From NCBI RefSeq assembly GCF_001482405.1, contig NZ_LPXO01000015.1:1-64000 (forward strand): 64,000 nucleotides of DNA, given 5' to 3'. Position numbers and translations under genes: made by a program. Below are positions 44,352-53,848 of the stretch, in pieces (the first letter of the stretch is position 1; each line of letters starts with the position of its first letter). The stretch is from Pseudoponticoccus marisrubri (lineage in GTDB: Bacteria; Pseudomonadota; Alphaproteobacteria; Rhodobacterales; Rhodobacteraceae). The notes under the pieces are model-generated. The model ran no database searches. It was given only the letters and a program-made list of their open reading frames with translations, and was not told the origin of the DNA.

Positions 44352-45956
44352 ATGCGACCTCGTTGCGATTTCGGCTTGCGCTTCTTCGCGGAAGAAGACG
44401 GCAACATCACCATATTCTCCGTCTTCATGACGGTGCTCATCCTCGCCATCACCGGCGCCTCGGTGGACCTGATGCGCTACGAGGCGACGCGGGCCCGCAT
44501 GCAGGCCACCATGGACCGCGCGGTGCTCGCGGCGGCCGATCTCGACCAGGAGCAGGATCCGGTCGCCGTGGTCAACGACTACATGACCAAGGCGGGGCTG
44601 CTGGACGTGCTGGCGCAGGTCGAGGTCGACCAGGGGCTGAACTACCGCACCGTCAGCGCCGATGGCGCGGCGGACATGGACACGATCTTCCTGCACATGT
44701 CGGGTTTCGACCAGCTGACCGCACCGGCCCGCAGCGTGGCCGAGGAGAAGATCTCGAATGTCGAGATCAGCCTCGTGCTGGACGTCTCGGGCTCGATGCA
44801 GGGCAGCCGCATCTCCAAGATGCGCGACGCGGCGCAGGAATTCGTCGACACGGTGATCGTGCCCGACGGCGACACGGCCGGGCTGACCACCGTGTCGGTC
44901 ATCCCCTACAACGCGACCGTGAACCTCGGGACCACGGCCGGGCCCTACTGGCGCCTCTCCGACACGCATGGCTATTCCAACTGCGCGATCTTTCCCGATG
45001 CCAGCTTCGATCAGACGGCGGTGTCGCCCGAGACCGAGCTCGAGCGGCTCGGGCATTTCGACCTGAGCTCGACCAACGAGACTACCTCCGAGATCCCCAA
45101 CCCGTGGTGCCGGACCGGCAACGAGAGCGCCGTCGTGGTGCACAGCGCCGATGCCGCCGCATTGTCAGCGCATATAGCGACCTTCGAGGCGGGCGGCAAC
45201 ACGGCGATCGACCTGGGCGTGAAATGGGGCGCCGCGCTGCTGGACCCTGCCGCGCAACCCGTCGTGGCCGCCATGTCGGCGGACGGCCATGTCATCCCCG
45301 ACGCCGCAACCCGACCCGCGGCCTTCGAGGATCCAGAGGCGATCAAGTTCATCGTGGTGATGACCGATGGCGCCAACACGACCGAGTATGACCTCAAGCC
45401 GCGCTACAAGACCGGCCTGTCCGATATCTGGATCGATGATCGGGGCACAGCCGATCCCGGGGACGACCGGTTCTCGTTGCGGGTGGTCGACAATCCCGGC
45501 AGCCAGAACGACCGGTGGTTCTGGCACCGCTACGAGAACAGCGGCTGGAGCTATCGCTACCGCTCGCGGCCCGATGGCGGCGGTGATGCCCGCAGGATGA
45601 GCCATGCCGAGCTGTTCGCCCGGTTCGGGACCAAGGCCGTCGCGCGCAAGATGTACACCCAGCCCTATTATGACGGCTACGTCTCCTACGACGCCTATTA
45701 CGACATCTACTATGCCTACCGCGCGATCGTGAACGGCGACGCGGCCGACAGTCGTCTGTCCGACATCTGCGAGGCGGCGCGCGACACGGGCATCGTGATC
45801 TTCGCCGTGGCCTTCGAGGCGCCGCAGGGCGGCAAGGACGCCTTGCTGGACTGCGCCTCGTCGCCATCCCACTATTTCGACGTGGAGGGGGTCGAGATTA
45901 CCGACACCTTCCACGCCATCGCGCGGCAGATCAACGCGCTGAGGCTGATCCAATGA
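44352..45956 (+). CDS. TadG-like protein with VWA domain (right cluster, copy 1)
   Basis: The 534-residue product starts MRPRCDFGLRFFAEEDGNIT and has the Tad-domain membrane segment at about 22-40 with SVDLMRYEATRARMQATMDR after it. The VWA MIDAS motif is VLDVSGSMQG near 140, and FIVVMTDGANTTEYD lies near 338. The C-terminus SPSHYFDVEGVEITDTFHAI ends in INALRLIQ. It closely resembles the left-cluster protein in its acidic and Cys positions. An ATGA straddles its stop as in the other copies, but no TadE gene follows; the next gene starts 210 bases later. Confidence 0.88.
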   Translation: MRPRCDFGLRFFAEEDGNITIFSVFMTVLILAITGASVDLMRYEATRARMQATMDRAVLAAADLDQEQDPVAVVNDYMTKAGLLDVLAQVEVDQGLNYRTVSADGAADMDTIFLHMSGFDQLTAPARSVAEEKISNVEISLVLDVSGSMQGSRISKMRDAAQEFVDTVIVPDGDTAGLTTVSVIPYNATVNLGTTAGPYWRLSDTHGYSNCAIFPDASFDQTAVSPETELERLGHFDLSSTNETTSEIPNPWCRTGNESAVVVHSADAAALSAHIATFEAGGNTAIDLGVKWGAALLDPAAQPVVAAMSADGHVIPDAATRPAAFEDPEAIKFIVVMTDGANTTEYDLKPRYKTGLSDIWIDDRGTADPGDDRFSLRVVDNPGSQNDRWFWHRYENSGWSYRYRSRPDGGGDARRMSHAELFARFGTKAVARKMYTQPYYDGYVSYDAYYDIYYAYRAIVNGDAADSRLSDICEAARDTGIVIFAVAFEAPQGGKDALLDCASSPSHYFDVEGVEITDTFHAIARQINALRLIQ

Positions 45957-46166
45957 GCGCGATTGTGGCAGGCGGCGCGCGGGTTCTGCCGCAATTCGGG
46001 GGCGAAGCGGTCACATTCCATCCTGTCGATGCATGTGACCCCGGGGCGCGGCGCGCAAAAAAGGTCCGCTTGTGTCCCAATCCCGTCCCGCTCGCACCGC
46101 ATTCGTTAACTAATCCTGACAGGTGCCGAGGACCGGGAGTCCGGGTGAACGGAAGGGAAAAAGAGC

Positions 46167-48101
46167 ATGTCCAGTGCGTACCAGGAACTGAACCGTTTTC
46201 GAACGGAAGAGGACGGAAACATCACGATCTTCTCGGTCATGATGATTGTTCTCATTCTCATCATCACGGGGGCTTCGGTGGATATCATGCGGTTTGAAGC
46301 CACGCGGGCCCAGCTGCAGGCGACCATGGACCGGGCGGTTCTGGCGGCGGCGGATCTGGACCAGCACCAGCATGCCTCGACCGTCGTGACCGACTACATG
46401 CAGAAGGCCGGGCTGGAAGACGCGCTTGGCGGCGTGGATGTCGAGGACGGGTTCAACTACCGCGTCGTGGATGCCCATGCGCAGGTCGAGCTGGACACCT
46501 TCTTTCTGCACATGTCGGGCTTTGATCGCCTGACGGCGCCAGCCCGCAGCATCGCAGAGGAAAAGATCTCGAACGTCGAGGTGTCGCTGGTGCTCGATAT
46601 CTCGGGATCGATGCGCAACAACGGACGCATGGACAGGATGCGCCCGGCGGCCCAGTCCTTCGTCAACAAGGTCATGACCGAGCAGACGAACGGCATCACG
46701 ACGCTGAACCTCGTGCCCTTCGCAGGACAGGTGAACCCCGGCGATATCCTGTTCGACTATTTCCGGGGCGAACGGCCCAAGATCAAGAAGAACGAGAACA
46801 ACGGCTGGGGCAACGGGGACCAGGATGCCCCCGGCGGTTCGCTGTGCAACAACAATGCCGAGAACGCGGATGAAGGCGCATCCGATCCCTCCTGCTCGGA
46901 CGGCACCACCACGACCGAAACGACGGAACCCGCGGCGGAGGACTACTTCCAGCCCTGGGCGCAGGCGATTTCGAATATCGTGATCTATTTCGACACCGAC
47001 GGCGATGAAATCTACGACGTGGCCCACAAGATCCAGGGGTTCCCGGAGAACGCGCCGCGCGACACGGATGACTTCTTCAAGGGCGCGGTGGCCTACATGA
47101 TGTCTCAGGACGGCCGCTTGCAGCATGCCGACCAGTTCCTCGGCATCTCCATCAAGGGGGGCAAGCAGAAGACGCGCTACTTCCAGGTGAACGGTGACGA
47201 GAACGGCCCCGAGAGCGATATCGGCCCCAAGAAGAACCGCGGCAAGATCCCGGGCAACACCTACAGCTACGGCCACATCAACTTCGACTACTGGGCCCAG
47301 TTCTACACCTCGCCCAACCCCGAAACACCGCCGTCCGACGGGACCGACACGACCGAGGAGCCGGCCCCGGGCAATTCGCAGAACGTGAACATGCCGTCCT
47401 CCTGCGTCGAGATCTACAACAACGAGTTCGCGACGACGGAGATGCCGAAATCCGACGACTACGTACCACACTTCAACTTCTGGCCCTATGACGAGACCGT
47501 CATGGACTGGGGCTGGTGCCCGGGCGAGGACACGACCGTCCAGTACTACTCGGCGAACCGCCAGCAACTGGTCGATTTCATCGGCGACATGCGGATGCAT
47601 GACGGGACGGGCCTTCAATATGGCATGAAATATGGTCTCGCACTGCTGGATCCGGCCAACCGGGACGAAGTCGGCCACCTGATCGACAACGGGGTGGTGG
47701 ACCCGCAATTCCGCGGCCGGCCGATCGACTGGCACGATCCCGAGACGGAAAAATACGTCGTGCTGATGACGGACGGCCAGACGACCGACCAGTATCGCCC
47801 GCAGGATCCCGAGGCGCCGATCAACAACGACGAGGCGCTCCAGACCCAGGGCAGCGGATCGTACTACACGATGTCGTCGCGCTCGACCAACATCTCGAAC
47901 CTGCTGCAGCAATGCGATCTTGCCCGGCTGAACGGCGTGACGGTCTTCACCATCGCCTTCGAGACGAGCAACTCCGCCGCGAACGACATGAAGGCCTGTG
48001 CCTCCTCGCCGTCGCATCACTTCCACGTGCACGGCGATGAAATCGCGGACGCTTTCGATGCGGTTGCGCGCCAGATCAACAACCTGAGGCTGATTCAATG
48101 A
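46167..48101 (+). CDS. TadG-like protein with VWA domain (right cluster, copy 2)
   Basis: The 644-residue product starts MSSAYQELNRFRTEEDGNIT, shares the Tad segment (SVDIMRFEATRAQLQATMDR) with copy 1 and has the MIDAS motif VLDISGSMRN near 146. Compared with the other two it has a much longer insert between about 200 and 420, rich in Asn, Asp, Glu, Thr and Pro (for example DGTTTTETTEPAAEDYF). The C-terminus SPSHHFHVHGDEIADAFDAV ends INNLRLIQ. Its stop overlaps the TadE start by ATGA. Codon choice is less GC-biased than its neighbours. Confidence 0.87.
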   Translation: MSSAYQELNRFRTEEDGNITIFSVMMIVLILIITGASVDIMRFEATRAQLQATMDRAVLAAADLDQHQHASTVVTDYMQKAGLEDALGGVDVEDGFNYRVVDAHAQVELDTFFLHMSGFDRLTAPARSIAEEKISNVEVSLVLDISGSMRNNGRMDRMRPAAQSFVNKVMTEQTNGITTLNLVPFAGQVNPGDILFDYFRGERPKIKKNENNGWGNGDQDAPGGSLCNNNAENADEGASDPSCSDGTTTTETTEPAAEDYFQPWAQAISNIVIYFDTDGDEIYDVAHKIQGFPENAPRDTDDFFKGAVAYMMSQDGRLQHADQFLGISIKGGKQKTRYFQVNGDENGPESDIGPKKNRGKIPGNTYSYGHINFDYWAQFYTSPNPETPPSDGTDTTEEPAPGNSQNVNMPSSCVEIYNNEFATTEMPKSDDYVPHFNFWPYDETVMDWGWCPGEDTTVQYYSANRQQLVDFIGDMRMHDGTGLQYGMKYGLALLDPANRDEVGHLIDNGVVDPQFRGRPIDWHDPETEKYVVLMTDGQTTDQYRPQDPEAPINNDEALQTQGSGSYYTMSSRSTNISNLLQQCDLARLNGVTVFTIAFETSNSAANDMKACASSPSHHFHVHGDEIADAFDAVARQINNLRLIQ

Positions 48102-48634
48102 TCTCCCGTCTGATCTCCTTCGCCAAACGCTTCCGCAAGGAAGAGGACGGCAACGCCACGGTCGAATTCGCCGTCTACTTCACGATCTTCTTCATGATCC
48201 TCGCCGCCGGGGTCGAGATCGCCTTCATCAACCTGCGCCATGCCATGCTGGAGCGCGGGGTGGACCTGGCGACACGCGACATCCGGCTGAGCACAGGGCA
48301 TGTGCCCAGCTATGAGGAGGTGCGCGACAAGATCTGCACCGAGGCGACCATCCTCGACGTCTGCGGCGACAACCTGCGGGTGGAAATGGTCCAGGTGGAG
48401 CCGCGTGACCTGAGCGCGGCGCCGGTGGATGCCGACTGCATCAACGCGCAGCAGGATCCGCGCCCGGTGCGCAATTTCGTGGCCGGGCAGGACAACGACC
48501 TGATGCTGATCCGGGCCTGCCTGAAATACAAGCCGATGATGCCGACGACCTCGATCGGCAAGGAACTGAACTTGGACGACGAAGGCTATGCCCAGCTGGT
48601 GGTGACATCGGCCTTCGTCCAGGAACCGAGGTAA
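48098..48634 (+). CDS. TadE-like pseudopilin (right cluster)
   Basis: The 178-residue product has KEEDGNATVEFAVYFTIFFM, the TadE motif and membrane segment, then a soluble domain with four Cys (KICTEATILDVCGDN and later ones). It is the counterpart of 40113-40646, with shared QVEPRD/RLDMRN context and the C-terminal SAFVQEPR. The start is coupled to the VWA gene by ATGA overlap, and the next gene begins 5 bases after its stop. Confidence 0.88.
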   Translation: MISRLISFAKRFRKEEDGNATVEFAVYFTIFFMILAAGVEIAFINLRHAMLERGVDLATRDIRLSTGHVPSYEEVRDKICTEATILDVCGDNLRVEMVQVEPRDLSAAPVDADCINAQQDPRPVRNFVAGQDNDLMLIRACLKYKPMMPTTSIGKELNLDDEGYAQLVVTSAFVQEPR

Positions 48635-48639
48635 GCCCG

Positions 48640-49197
48640 ATGCGACAGAGCCTTCTTTCCCGACTGACCCGTTTCCTGCGCGACGAGGACGGCAATGTCA
48701 CCGTCGAGACGGTGATCTGGGTGCCGCTGATGATCAGCATCCTCGCGGCCACGTTCAGCCTGTTCGACGCGTTCCGCTACAAGGCGCTGAACGTCAAGGC
48801 GGCCTACACGATCTCGGACGCGCTGTCGCGCGAGACCGACCCGATCGACGGGGCCTACCTGGACGGGATGGTGGACCTGCTGGCCTTCCTGACCCGCTCG
48901 GAAGGGCCCTATTCCCTGCGGGTCACGCTGGTGCGCTATGACGGCGACAACAGCCGGTACAGGGTGGAGTGGTCGCAATCGCGCGGCACCTTCGAGACGC
49001 TCGAGAATGCCGACCTGGCCGATATCGAGACCAAGCTGCCCAACATGCTGGACAACGAGCGCGTCATCGTGGTCGAGACCGCCACGCAATACGTGCCGCC
49101 CTTCGAGGTGCCGGGGCTGAACACGGCCGGGCTGTTCTACAATTTCGGCTTCACCCGTCCGCGCTTTGCGCCCAAGATCGTCTGGAGCGACGGCTGA
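48640..49197 (+). CDS. TadE/TadF-like pilus assembly protein (right cluster)
   Basis: The 185-residue product begins MRQSLLSRLTRFLRDEDGNV and continues with TVETVIWVPLMISILAATFS, a single N-terminal membrane segment of pseudopilin type. SRETDPIDGAYLDGMVDLL and FGFTRPRFAPKIV align with the left-cluster protein at 39541-40104. It ends the right arm of the inverted cluster pair. No tadA ATPase, tadB/C, rcpA or flp pilin gene is in this window. Confidence 0.87.
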   Translation: MRQSLLSRLTRFLRDEDGNVTVETVIWVPLMISILAATFSLFDAFRYKALNVKAAYTISDALSRETDPIDGAYLDGMVDLLAFLTRSEGPYSLRVTLVRYDGDNSRYRVEWSQSRGTFETLENADLADIETKLPNMLDNERVIVVETATQYVPPFEVPGLNTAGLFYNFGFTRPRFAPKIVWSDG

Positions 49198-49302
49198 ACC
49201 CAGCCGCCGCTTCGGGCCGAAAACGACATCAGGCGTCGTCGCCGGGCGTTGATCGCGCCCGGCGCTGCTGTTTCACTGGCCCGGTGGCAGACGGGGCAGG
49301 GC

Positions 49303-50556
49303 ATGCGGTTTTCAGGATGGCGGATCGTCAGGGAGGGGCTGACCGGGAACCGGGGCTGGCGGCCGCACTGGCGCACGCCGGACCCCAAGCCCGAATATGA
49401 CATCGTCATCATCGGCGGCGGCGGGCACGGGCTGGCCACGGCCTTCTACCTGGCCAAGGAGCACGGGCTGCTCAATGTCGCGGTGCTCGAGAAGGGCTAT
49501 CTTGGCGGCGGCAATGTCGGGCGCAACACCACGATCGTGCGCGCCAATTACAACCTGCCGGGCAATTCCGAGTTCTACTCGCATTCCCTGAAACTCTGGG
49601 AGGGGATGGAGCAGGAGCTGAACTTCAATACCATGATGAGTCAGCGCGGCGTGCTGAACCTGTTCCATTCCGACGGACAGCGCGACTACGCGGCGCGGCG
49701 CGGCAATTCCATGCGCCTGCAGGGCGATGATGCCGAGCTGCTCGACCGCGAGCAGGTGCGCGCGATGGTGCCCTATCTCGATTTCGACACGGCGCGCTTC
49801 CCGATCTATGGCGGGCTGTTCCACGCCCGCGGCGGCACTGCGCGGCATGACGCGGTGGCTTGGGGCTATGCCCGGGGCGCGGATGCGCGCGGCGTCGACC
49901 TGATCCAGAACTGCGAGGTGACCGGCATCGACATCGCGGGCGGCCGGGTGCAGGGCGTGCAGACCACGCGCGGCGCGATCCGGGCCAGGAAGGTGGGCAT
50001 CGTCGTGGCCGGACGCTCCAGCCAGGTTGCGGCGCTCGCAGGGATGCGCCTGCCGATCGAAAGCCACGTGCTCCAGGCCTTCGTGACCGAGGGGCTGAAG
50101 CCCTGCATCGATCACGTGGTCACCTTCGGGATGGGGCATTTCTACATCAGCCAGTCCGACAAGGGCGGGCTGGTCTTCGGCGGCGACCTCGATTTCTACG
50201 CCTCCTACGCGGCGCGCGGCAACCTGCCCATGGCCGAACACGTGATGGAGGCGGCCATGACGCTGATGCCGATGATCGGCAAGGCGCGGGTGCTGCGCAG
50301 CTGGGGCGGGATCATGGACATGTCGCCGGACGGCTCTCCGATCATCGACCGCACCGGGATCGAGGGGCTCTACCTGAATTGCGGCTGGTGCTATGGCGGG
50401 TTCAAGGCGGTGCCGGGCTCGGGCTTTTCCTTCGCCCACCTGATCGCCACCGACCGCCCCCACGCGCCTGCCGCGCGGTTCCGGCTGGATCGCTTCGCCA
50501 CCGGGCGCGGGCTGATGGACGAGGAGGGCACCGGTGCGCAGCACAACCTGCACTGA
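49303..50556 (+). CDS. soxB: Sarcosine oxidase subunit beta
   Basis: The 417-residue product has the FAD motif DIVIIGGGGHGLATA (33-47) and the beta-subunit segment GNVGRNTTIVRANYN. The region GGTARHDAVAWGY (His-182) lies where the covalent FMN-bearing His is expected in this family; the exact residue is inferred. WGGIMDMSPDGSPIID and CGWCYGGFKAVPGSG are C-terminal signatures. It oxidises sarcosine to glycine in the cytosol, passing formaldehyde equivalents to tetrahydrofolate on the alpha subunit. Start 49303 has a ggggcagggc site. Confidence 0.95.
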   Translation: MRFSGWRIVREGLTGNRGWRPHWRTPDPKPEYDIVIIGGGGHGLATAFYLAKEHGLLNVAVLEKGYLGGGNVGRNTTIVRANYNLPGNSEFYSHSLKLWEGMEQELNFNTMMSQRGVLNLFHSDGQRDYAARRGNSMRLQGDDAELLDREQVRAMVPYLDFDTARFPIYGGLFHARGGTARHDAVAWGYARGADARGVDLIQNCEVTGIDIAGGRVQGVQTTRGAIRARKVGIVVAGRSSQVAALAGMRLPIESHVLQAFVTEGLKPCIDHVVTFGMGHFYISQSDKGGLVFGGDLDFYASYAARGNLPMAEHVMEAAMTLMPMIGKARVLRSWGGIMDMSPDGSPIIDRTGIEGLYLNCGWCYGGFKAVPGSGFSFAHLIATDRPHAPAARFRLDRFATGRGLMDEEGTGAQHNLH

Positions 50557-50577
50557 GCGCGCCGGCGAGGGGGCGGA

Positions 50578-50602
50578 TGTGAGTATTTTCAAAGAGAAGA
50601 AG
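50578..50602. repeat. Degenerate copy of the intergenic repeat core, reverse orientation
   Basis: TGTGAGTATTTTCAAAGAG resembles the reverse complement of the CTCTTTCC/CAAAAATACTCC core found in the repeats at 37119 and 37273. The match is partial and was made by eye. It lies in the 99-base gap between soxB and soxD. Confidence 0.4.
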
Positions 50603-50655
50603 CTGCAGCGCGCGCCCCGGCCTCTGGTGCGTTCTGGGGACGGGGAGGGGGTCGG

Positions 50656-50922
50656 ATGCGCCTGAGCTGTCCGCTGTGCGGCGAGCGCGACCGCCGCGAG
50701 TTCACCTACCAGGGCGCGGCGGCGATGGTGGACCGGCCGGCCCCCGGCGCCACGACCGAGCAGTGGTCGGACTGGCTGCACCTGCGCGACAACCCCGCCG
50801 GGCGCACGCGTGACCTGTGGTATCACGAGGCCGGTTGCGGGGCCTGGCTGGTGGTGGAGCGCGACACGGTCACCCACGAGATCTTCGGCACCGCGCTGGT
50901 CGGAGGCGATCATGCGGATTGA
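50656..50922 (+). CDS. soxD: Sarcosine oxidase subunit delta
   Basis: The 88-residue product carries the zinc site of the delta subunit: Cys-5 and Cys-8 (CPLCGERD), His-57 and Cys-61 (WYHEAGCGAWL). DYLHLRDNP-like WLHLRDNPAGRTRDLWY is the family core. It is a structural subunit of the heterotetramer. Its end overlaps the soxA start by 11 bases. Confidence 0.95.
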   Translation: MRLSCPLCGERDRREFTYQGAAAMVDRPAPGATTEQWSDWLHLRDNPAGRTRDLWYHEAGCGAWLVVERDTVTHEIFGTALVGGDHAD

Positions 50923-53848
50923 CGGGATGGGCCGCGTGGACCGGGCGCGGGTGCTGGGTTTCACCTTCGACGGGCGACGCTACCAGGGGTTTGCCGGCGA
51001 CACGCTGGCCTCGGCGCTGCTGGGGGCGGGGGTGCGGCTGATGGGCCGCAGCTTCAAGTATCACCGGCCGCGCGGGCCGCTGACCGCCGGCTCGGCCGAG
51101 CCCAACGCGTTGGTCACGGTGGGTCGGGGCGCGCGGGCCGAGCCCAATACCCGGGCCACGATGCAGGAGCTGTACAACGGGCTGGCCTCGGTCAGCCAGA
51201 ACCGCTGGCCCTCGCTGGCGCTGGACCTGCTGTCGGTGAACGACCTTGCCGCGCCGTTCCTTGGCGCGGGGTTCTACTACAAGACCTTCATGTGGCCGAA
51301 AGCATTCTGGGAGAAGGTCTATGAGCCCGTGATCCGGCGCGCGGCCGGGCTGGGGGCCCTGTCGGGGCAGCCGAATCCAGACCGTTACGAGAAGGCCTTT
51401 GCCTTCTGCGACGTGCTGGTGATCGGTGCGGGGCCGGCGGGGCTGATGGCGGCGCTGGCGGCGGGGCAGGCGGGTGCGCAGGTGATCCTGTGCGACGAGG
51501 ACGCCGCGCCAGGCGGCCGCCTGCTGGCCGAGGCCGAGGCGGTGGACGGCCGGCCGGGCGCCGATTGGACCGCGGCGCAGTGGGAGGCGCTGCGGGCCAT
51601 GGAGAACGTGCGCCTGATGCCGCGCACCACCGTGACGGGCGCCTATGACCAGGGCAGTTATGGCGCGCATGAGCGGGTGGCGCAGCACCTGGCCGATCCC
51701 GGTGCGGCGCCGGTCGAGTGTTTCTGGCGCATCGCGGCGCAGCGCGCGGTGCTGTGTTCGGGGGCGCTGGAGCGGCCCATCGCCTTTCGCGACAATGACC
51801 GGCCGGGGGTGATGCTGGCGGGCGCGCTGCGCGGCTATGCCCATCGCTGGGGCGTGGCCCCGGGTCGGCGCGTGGCGGTCTTCGGCAACAATGATGACGC
51901 GCATCGCACGGCGCGCGACCTGGCCGCTGCCGGGTTGGAGGTGGTGGCGCTGGTCGACAGCCGCCATGATGCCGAGAACCGCGCAGGCGACGTGCCCTTC
52001 TTTCCCGGCCACGTGGTGAGCCGCGCGCATGGGCGGCGCGGGCTCTCGGCCATCGAGATCCGCGGCGCGGATGGGCGCCGGCAGCGGGTCGCGGTGGAGG
52101 CGCTGGGCGTGTCGGGCGGCTGGAACCCGGCCCTGCACCTGACCTGTCACCTGGGCGCGCGACCCGTCTGGTCCGAGACGCTGGCCGCCTTCCTGCCGCG
52201 TGCCGATGCGGTGCCTGGGCTGCGCCCGGCCGGCGCGGTGGCGGGGGCCCTATCGACCACGTCCTGCCTGCGGGACGGCGCCGAGGCCGGGCGGGCAGCG
52301 GCGGCCGATCTGGGCTTTGCGGCGGTGCTGCCCGCGATCCCAGAGGCGGAGGATGCGCCCGGCCGCCTGCGGCGGCTCTGGGCGGTGCCGGGCCGTGGGC
52401 GGGCCTGGCTGGATTTCCAGAACGACGTGACGGTGAAAGACGTGAAACAGGCCGCGGCCGAGAACTATGCCTCGGTCGAGCACATGAAGCGCTACACCAC
52501 GCAAGGCATGGCCACCGACCAGGGCAAGAGCTCGAATATCGGGGCGCTGGCGATCCTGGCCGATGCCACCGGGCGCGACATCCCGCAGACCGGCACCACC
52601 ACCTTTCGCCCGCCCTACAGCCCCGTGCCGATCGCGGCCATGGGGGCCGGGGCGCAGGGGCAGGGCTTTGCCCCGGTGCGCGAGACGACCTCGCATGCGC
52701 AAAGCGTGGCGATGGGCGCGCCGATGGTGGAGGCCGGGCTCTGGTACCGGCCCTCCTACTTTCCACGCGCGGGCGAGACCACGTGGCGCGCCGCCTGCGA
52801 CCGCGAGGTCGCCATGGTGCGCGGGGCGGTGGGCATCTGCGATGTCTCGACGCTGGGCAAGATCGAGCTGGTCGGCCCGGATGTGGGCGCCTTCCTCGAT
52901 GTCGTCTACACCAACCGCTTCTCGACGCTGAAGCCGGGGCGCGTGCGCTACGGGCTGATGCTGCGCGAGGACGGGCACGTGATGGATGACGGCACCACGG
53001 CGCGGCTGGAGGCCGATCGCTGGGTGATGACCACGACCACCGCCGCGGCGGGGCAGGTGATGCGGCATCTCGACTGGGTGCAGCAGGCCTGGGCGCCGGG
53101 CATGGATCTGCGCTTTGTCTCGGTCACCGAGCGCTGGGCACAGTTCGCCGTGGCCGGGCCGCGGTCGCGCGAGCTGTTGAACGGACTGCTGGACGCGCCC
53201 ATCGACGATGCGGGCTTTCCCTTCATGGCCTGTGGGCCGGTCTCGGTCGGCGGGGTGGCGGGGCGGCTGTTCCGGATCTCCTTCTCGGGCGAGCATGCCT
53301 ACGAGATCGCGGTGCCGGCGCGCTTTGGGGCCAGTCTGTTCGAGGCACTGGTGGCGCGGGCCGAAGCGCTGGGCGGCGGCGCGTACGGGATGGAGGCGCT
53401 GAACGTGCTGCGCATCGAGAAGGGCCATGTCACCCATGCCGAGATCCATGGACGGGTCACGGCCTTCGATATCGGCTTCCAGCGGATGATCTCGCCCGCC
53501 AAGGAGTGCATCGGCAAGGCGCTTGCGGCGCGGCCGGGGCTGGTCGAGGAGAGCCGCCCGCAGCTGGTGGGGCTGCGCCCGCTGGACGGGCAGAGCCCGC
53601 TGCCGGCCGGCGCGCATCTCTTTGCCGCCGAGGGTGCGGTGACGCCCGACACCGACTTGGGCTATGTGACATCGACGGGCTATTCGCCGACGCTGGGCCT
53701 GCCGCTGGCGCTGGGCTTTCTGGCCAATGGCCGGGCGCGCCATGGCGAGACGGTGCGGCTGATCGACCGGCTGCGCGGGGCGGAGGTCGCCTGCGAGGTG
53801 ACCGACCCCGTGGCCGTCGACCCGGACGGAGGGCGCTTGCGTGGTTGA
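50912..53848 (+). CDS. soxA: Sarcosine oxidase subunit alpha
   Basis: The 978-residue product has an N-terminal ferredoxin-like part (FTFDGRRYQGFAGDTLASAL), a nucleotide-binding flavoprotein part with DVLVIGAGPAGLMAALAAG near 170, and a C-terminal aminomethyltransferase (GcvT-like) half with GICDVSTLGKIELVGPD and EAYEIAVPA-like AYEIAVPARFG. The last half binds tetrahydrofolate and accepts the methyl unit as 5,10-methylene-THF. ATG 50912 lies inside the soxD end, so translation is coupled. Confidence 0.95.
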   Translation: MRIDGMGRVDRARVLGFTFDGRRYQGFAGDTLASALLGAGVRLMGRSFKYHRPRGPLTAGSAEPNALVTVGRGARAEPNTRATMQELYNGLASVSQNRWPSLALDLLSVNDLAAPFLGAGFYYKTFMWPKAFWEKVYEPVIRRAAGLGALSGQPNPDRYEKAFAFCDVLVIGAGPAGLMAALAAGQAGAQVILCDEDAAPGGRLLAEAEAVDGRPGADWTAAQWEALRAMENVRLMPRTTVTGAYDQGSYGAHERVAQHLADPGAAPVECFWRIAAQRAVLCSGALERPIAFRDNDRPGVMLAGALRGYAHRWGVAPGRRVAVFGNNDDAHRTARDLAAAGLEVVALVDSRHDAENRAGDVPFFPGHVVSRAHGRRGLSAIEIRGADGRRQRVAVEALGVSGGWNPALHLTCHLGARPVWSETLAAFLPRADAVPGLRPAGAVAGALSTTSCLRDGAEAGRAAAADLGFAAVLPAIPEAEDAPGRLRRLWAVPGRGRAWLDFQNDVTVKDVKQAAAENYASVEHMKRYTTQGMATDQGKSSNIGALAILADATGRDIPQTGTTTFRPPYSPVPIAAMGAGAQGQGFAPVRETTSHAQSVAMGAPMVEAGLWYRPSYFPRAGETTWRAACDREVAMVRGAVGICDVSTLGKIELVGPDVGAFLDVVYTNRFSTLKPGRVRYGLMLREDGHVMDDGTTARLEADRWVMTTTTAAAGQVMRHLDWVQQAWAPGMDLRFVSVTERWAQFAVAGPRSRELLNGLLDAPIDDAGFPFMACGPVSVGGVAGRLFRISFSGEHAYEIAVPARFGASLFEALVARAEALGGGAYGMEALNVLRIEKGHVTHAEIHGRVTAFDIGFQRMISPAKECIGKALAARPGLVEESRPQLVGLRPLDGQSPLPAGAHLFAAEGAVTPDTDLGYVTSTGYSPTLGLPLALGFLANGRARHGETVRLIDRLRGAEVACEVTDPVAVDPDGGRLRG

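Noticed and set aside
45953-46297. Open frame of 114 codons after the second VWA gene
   Set aside because: No TadE motif or membrane segment, proline/arginine-rich, and overlaps the start of the next real gene.
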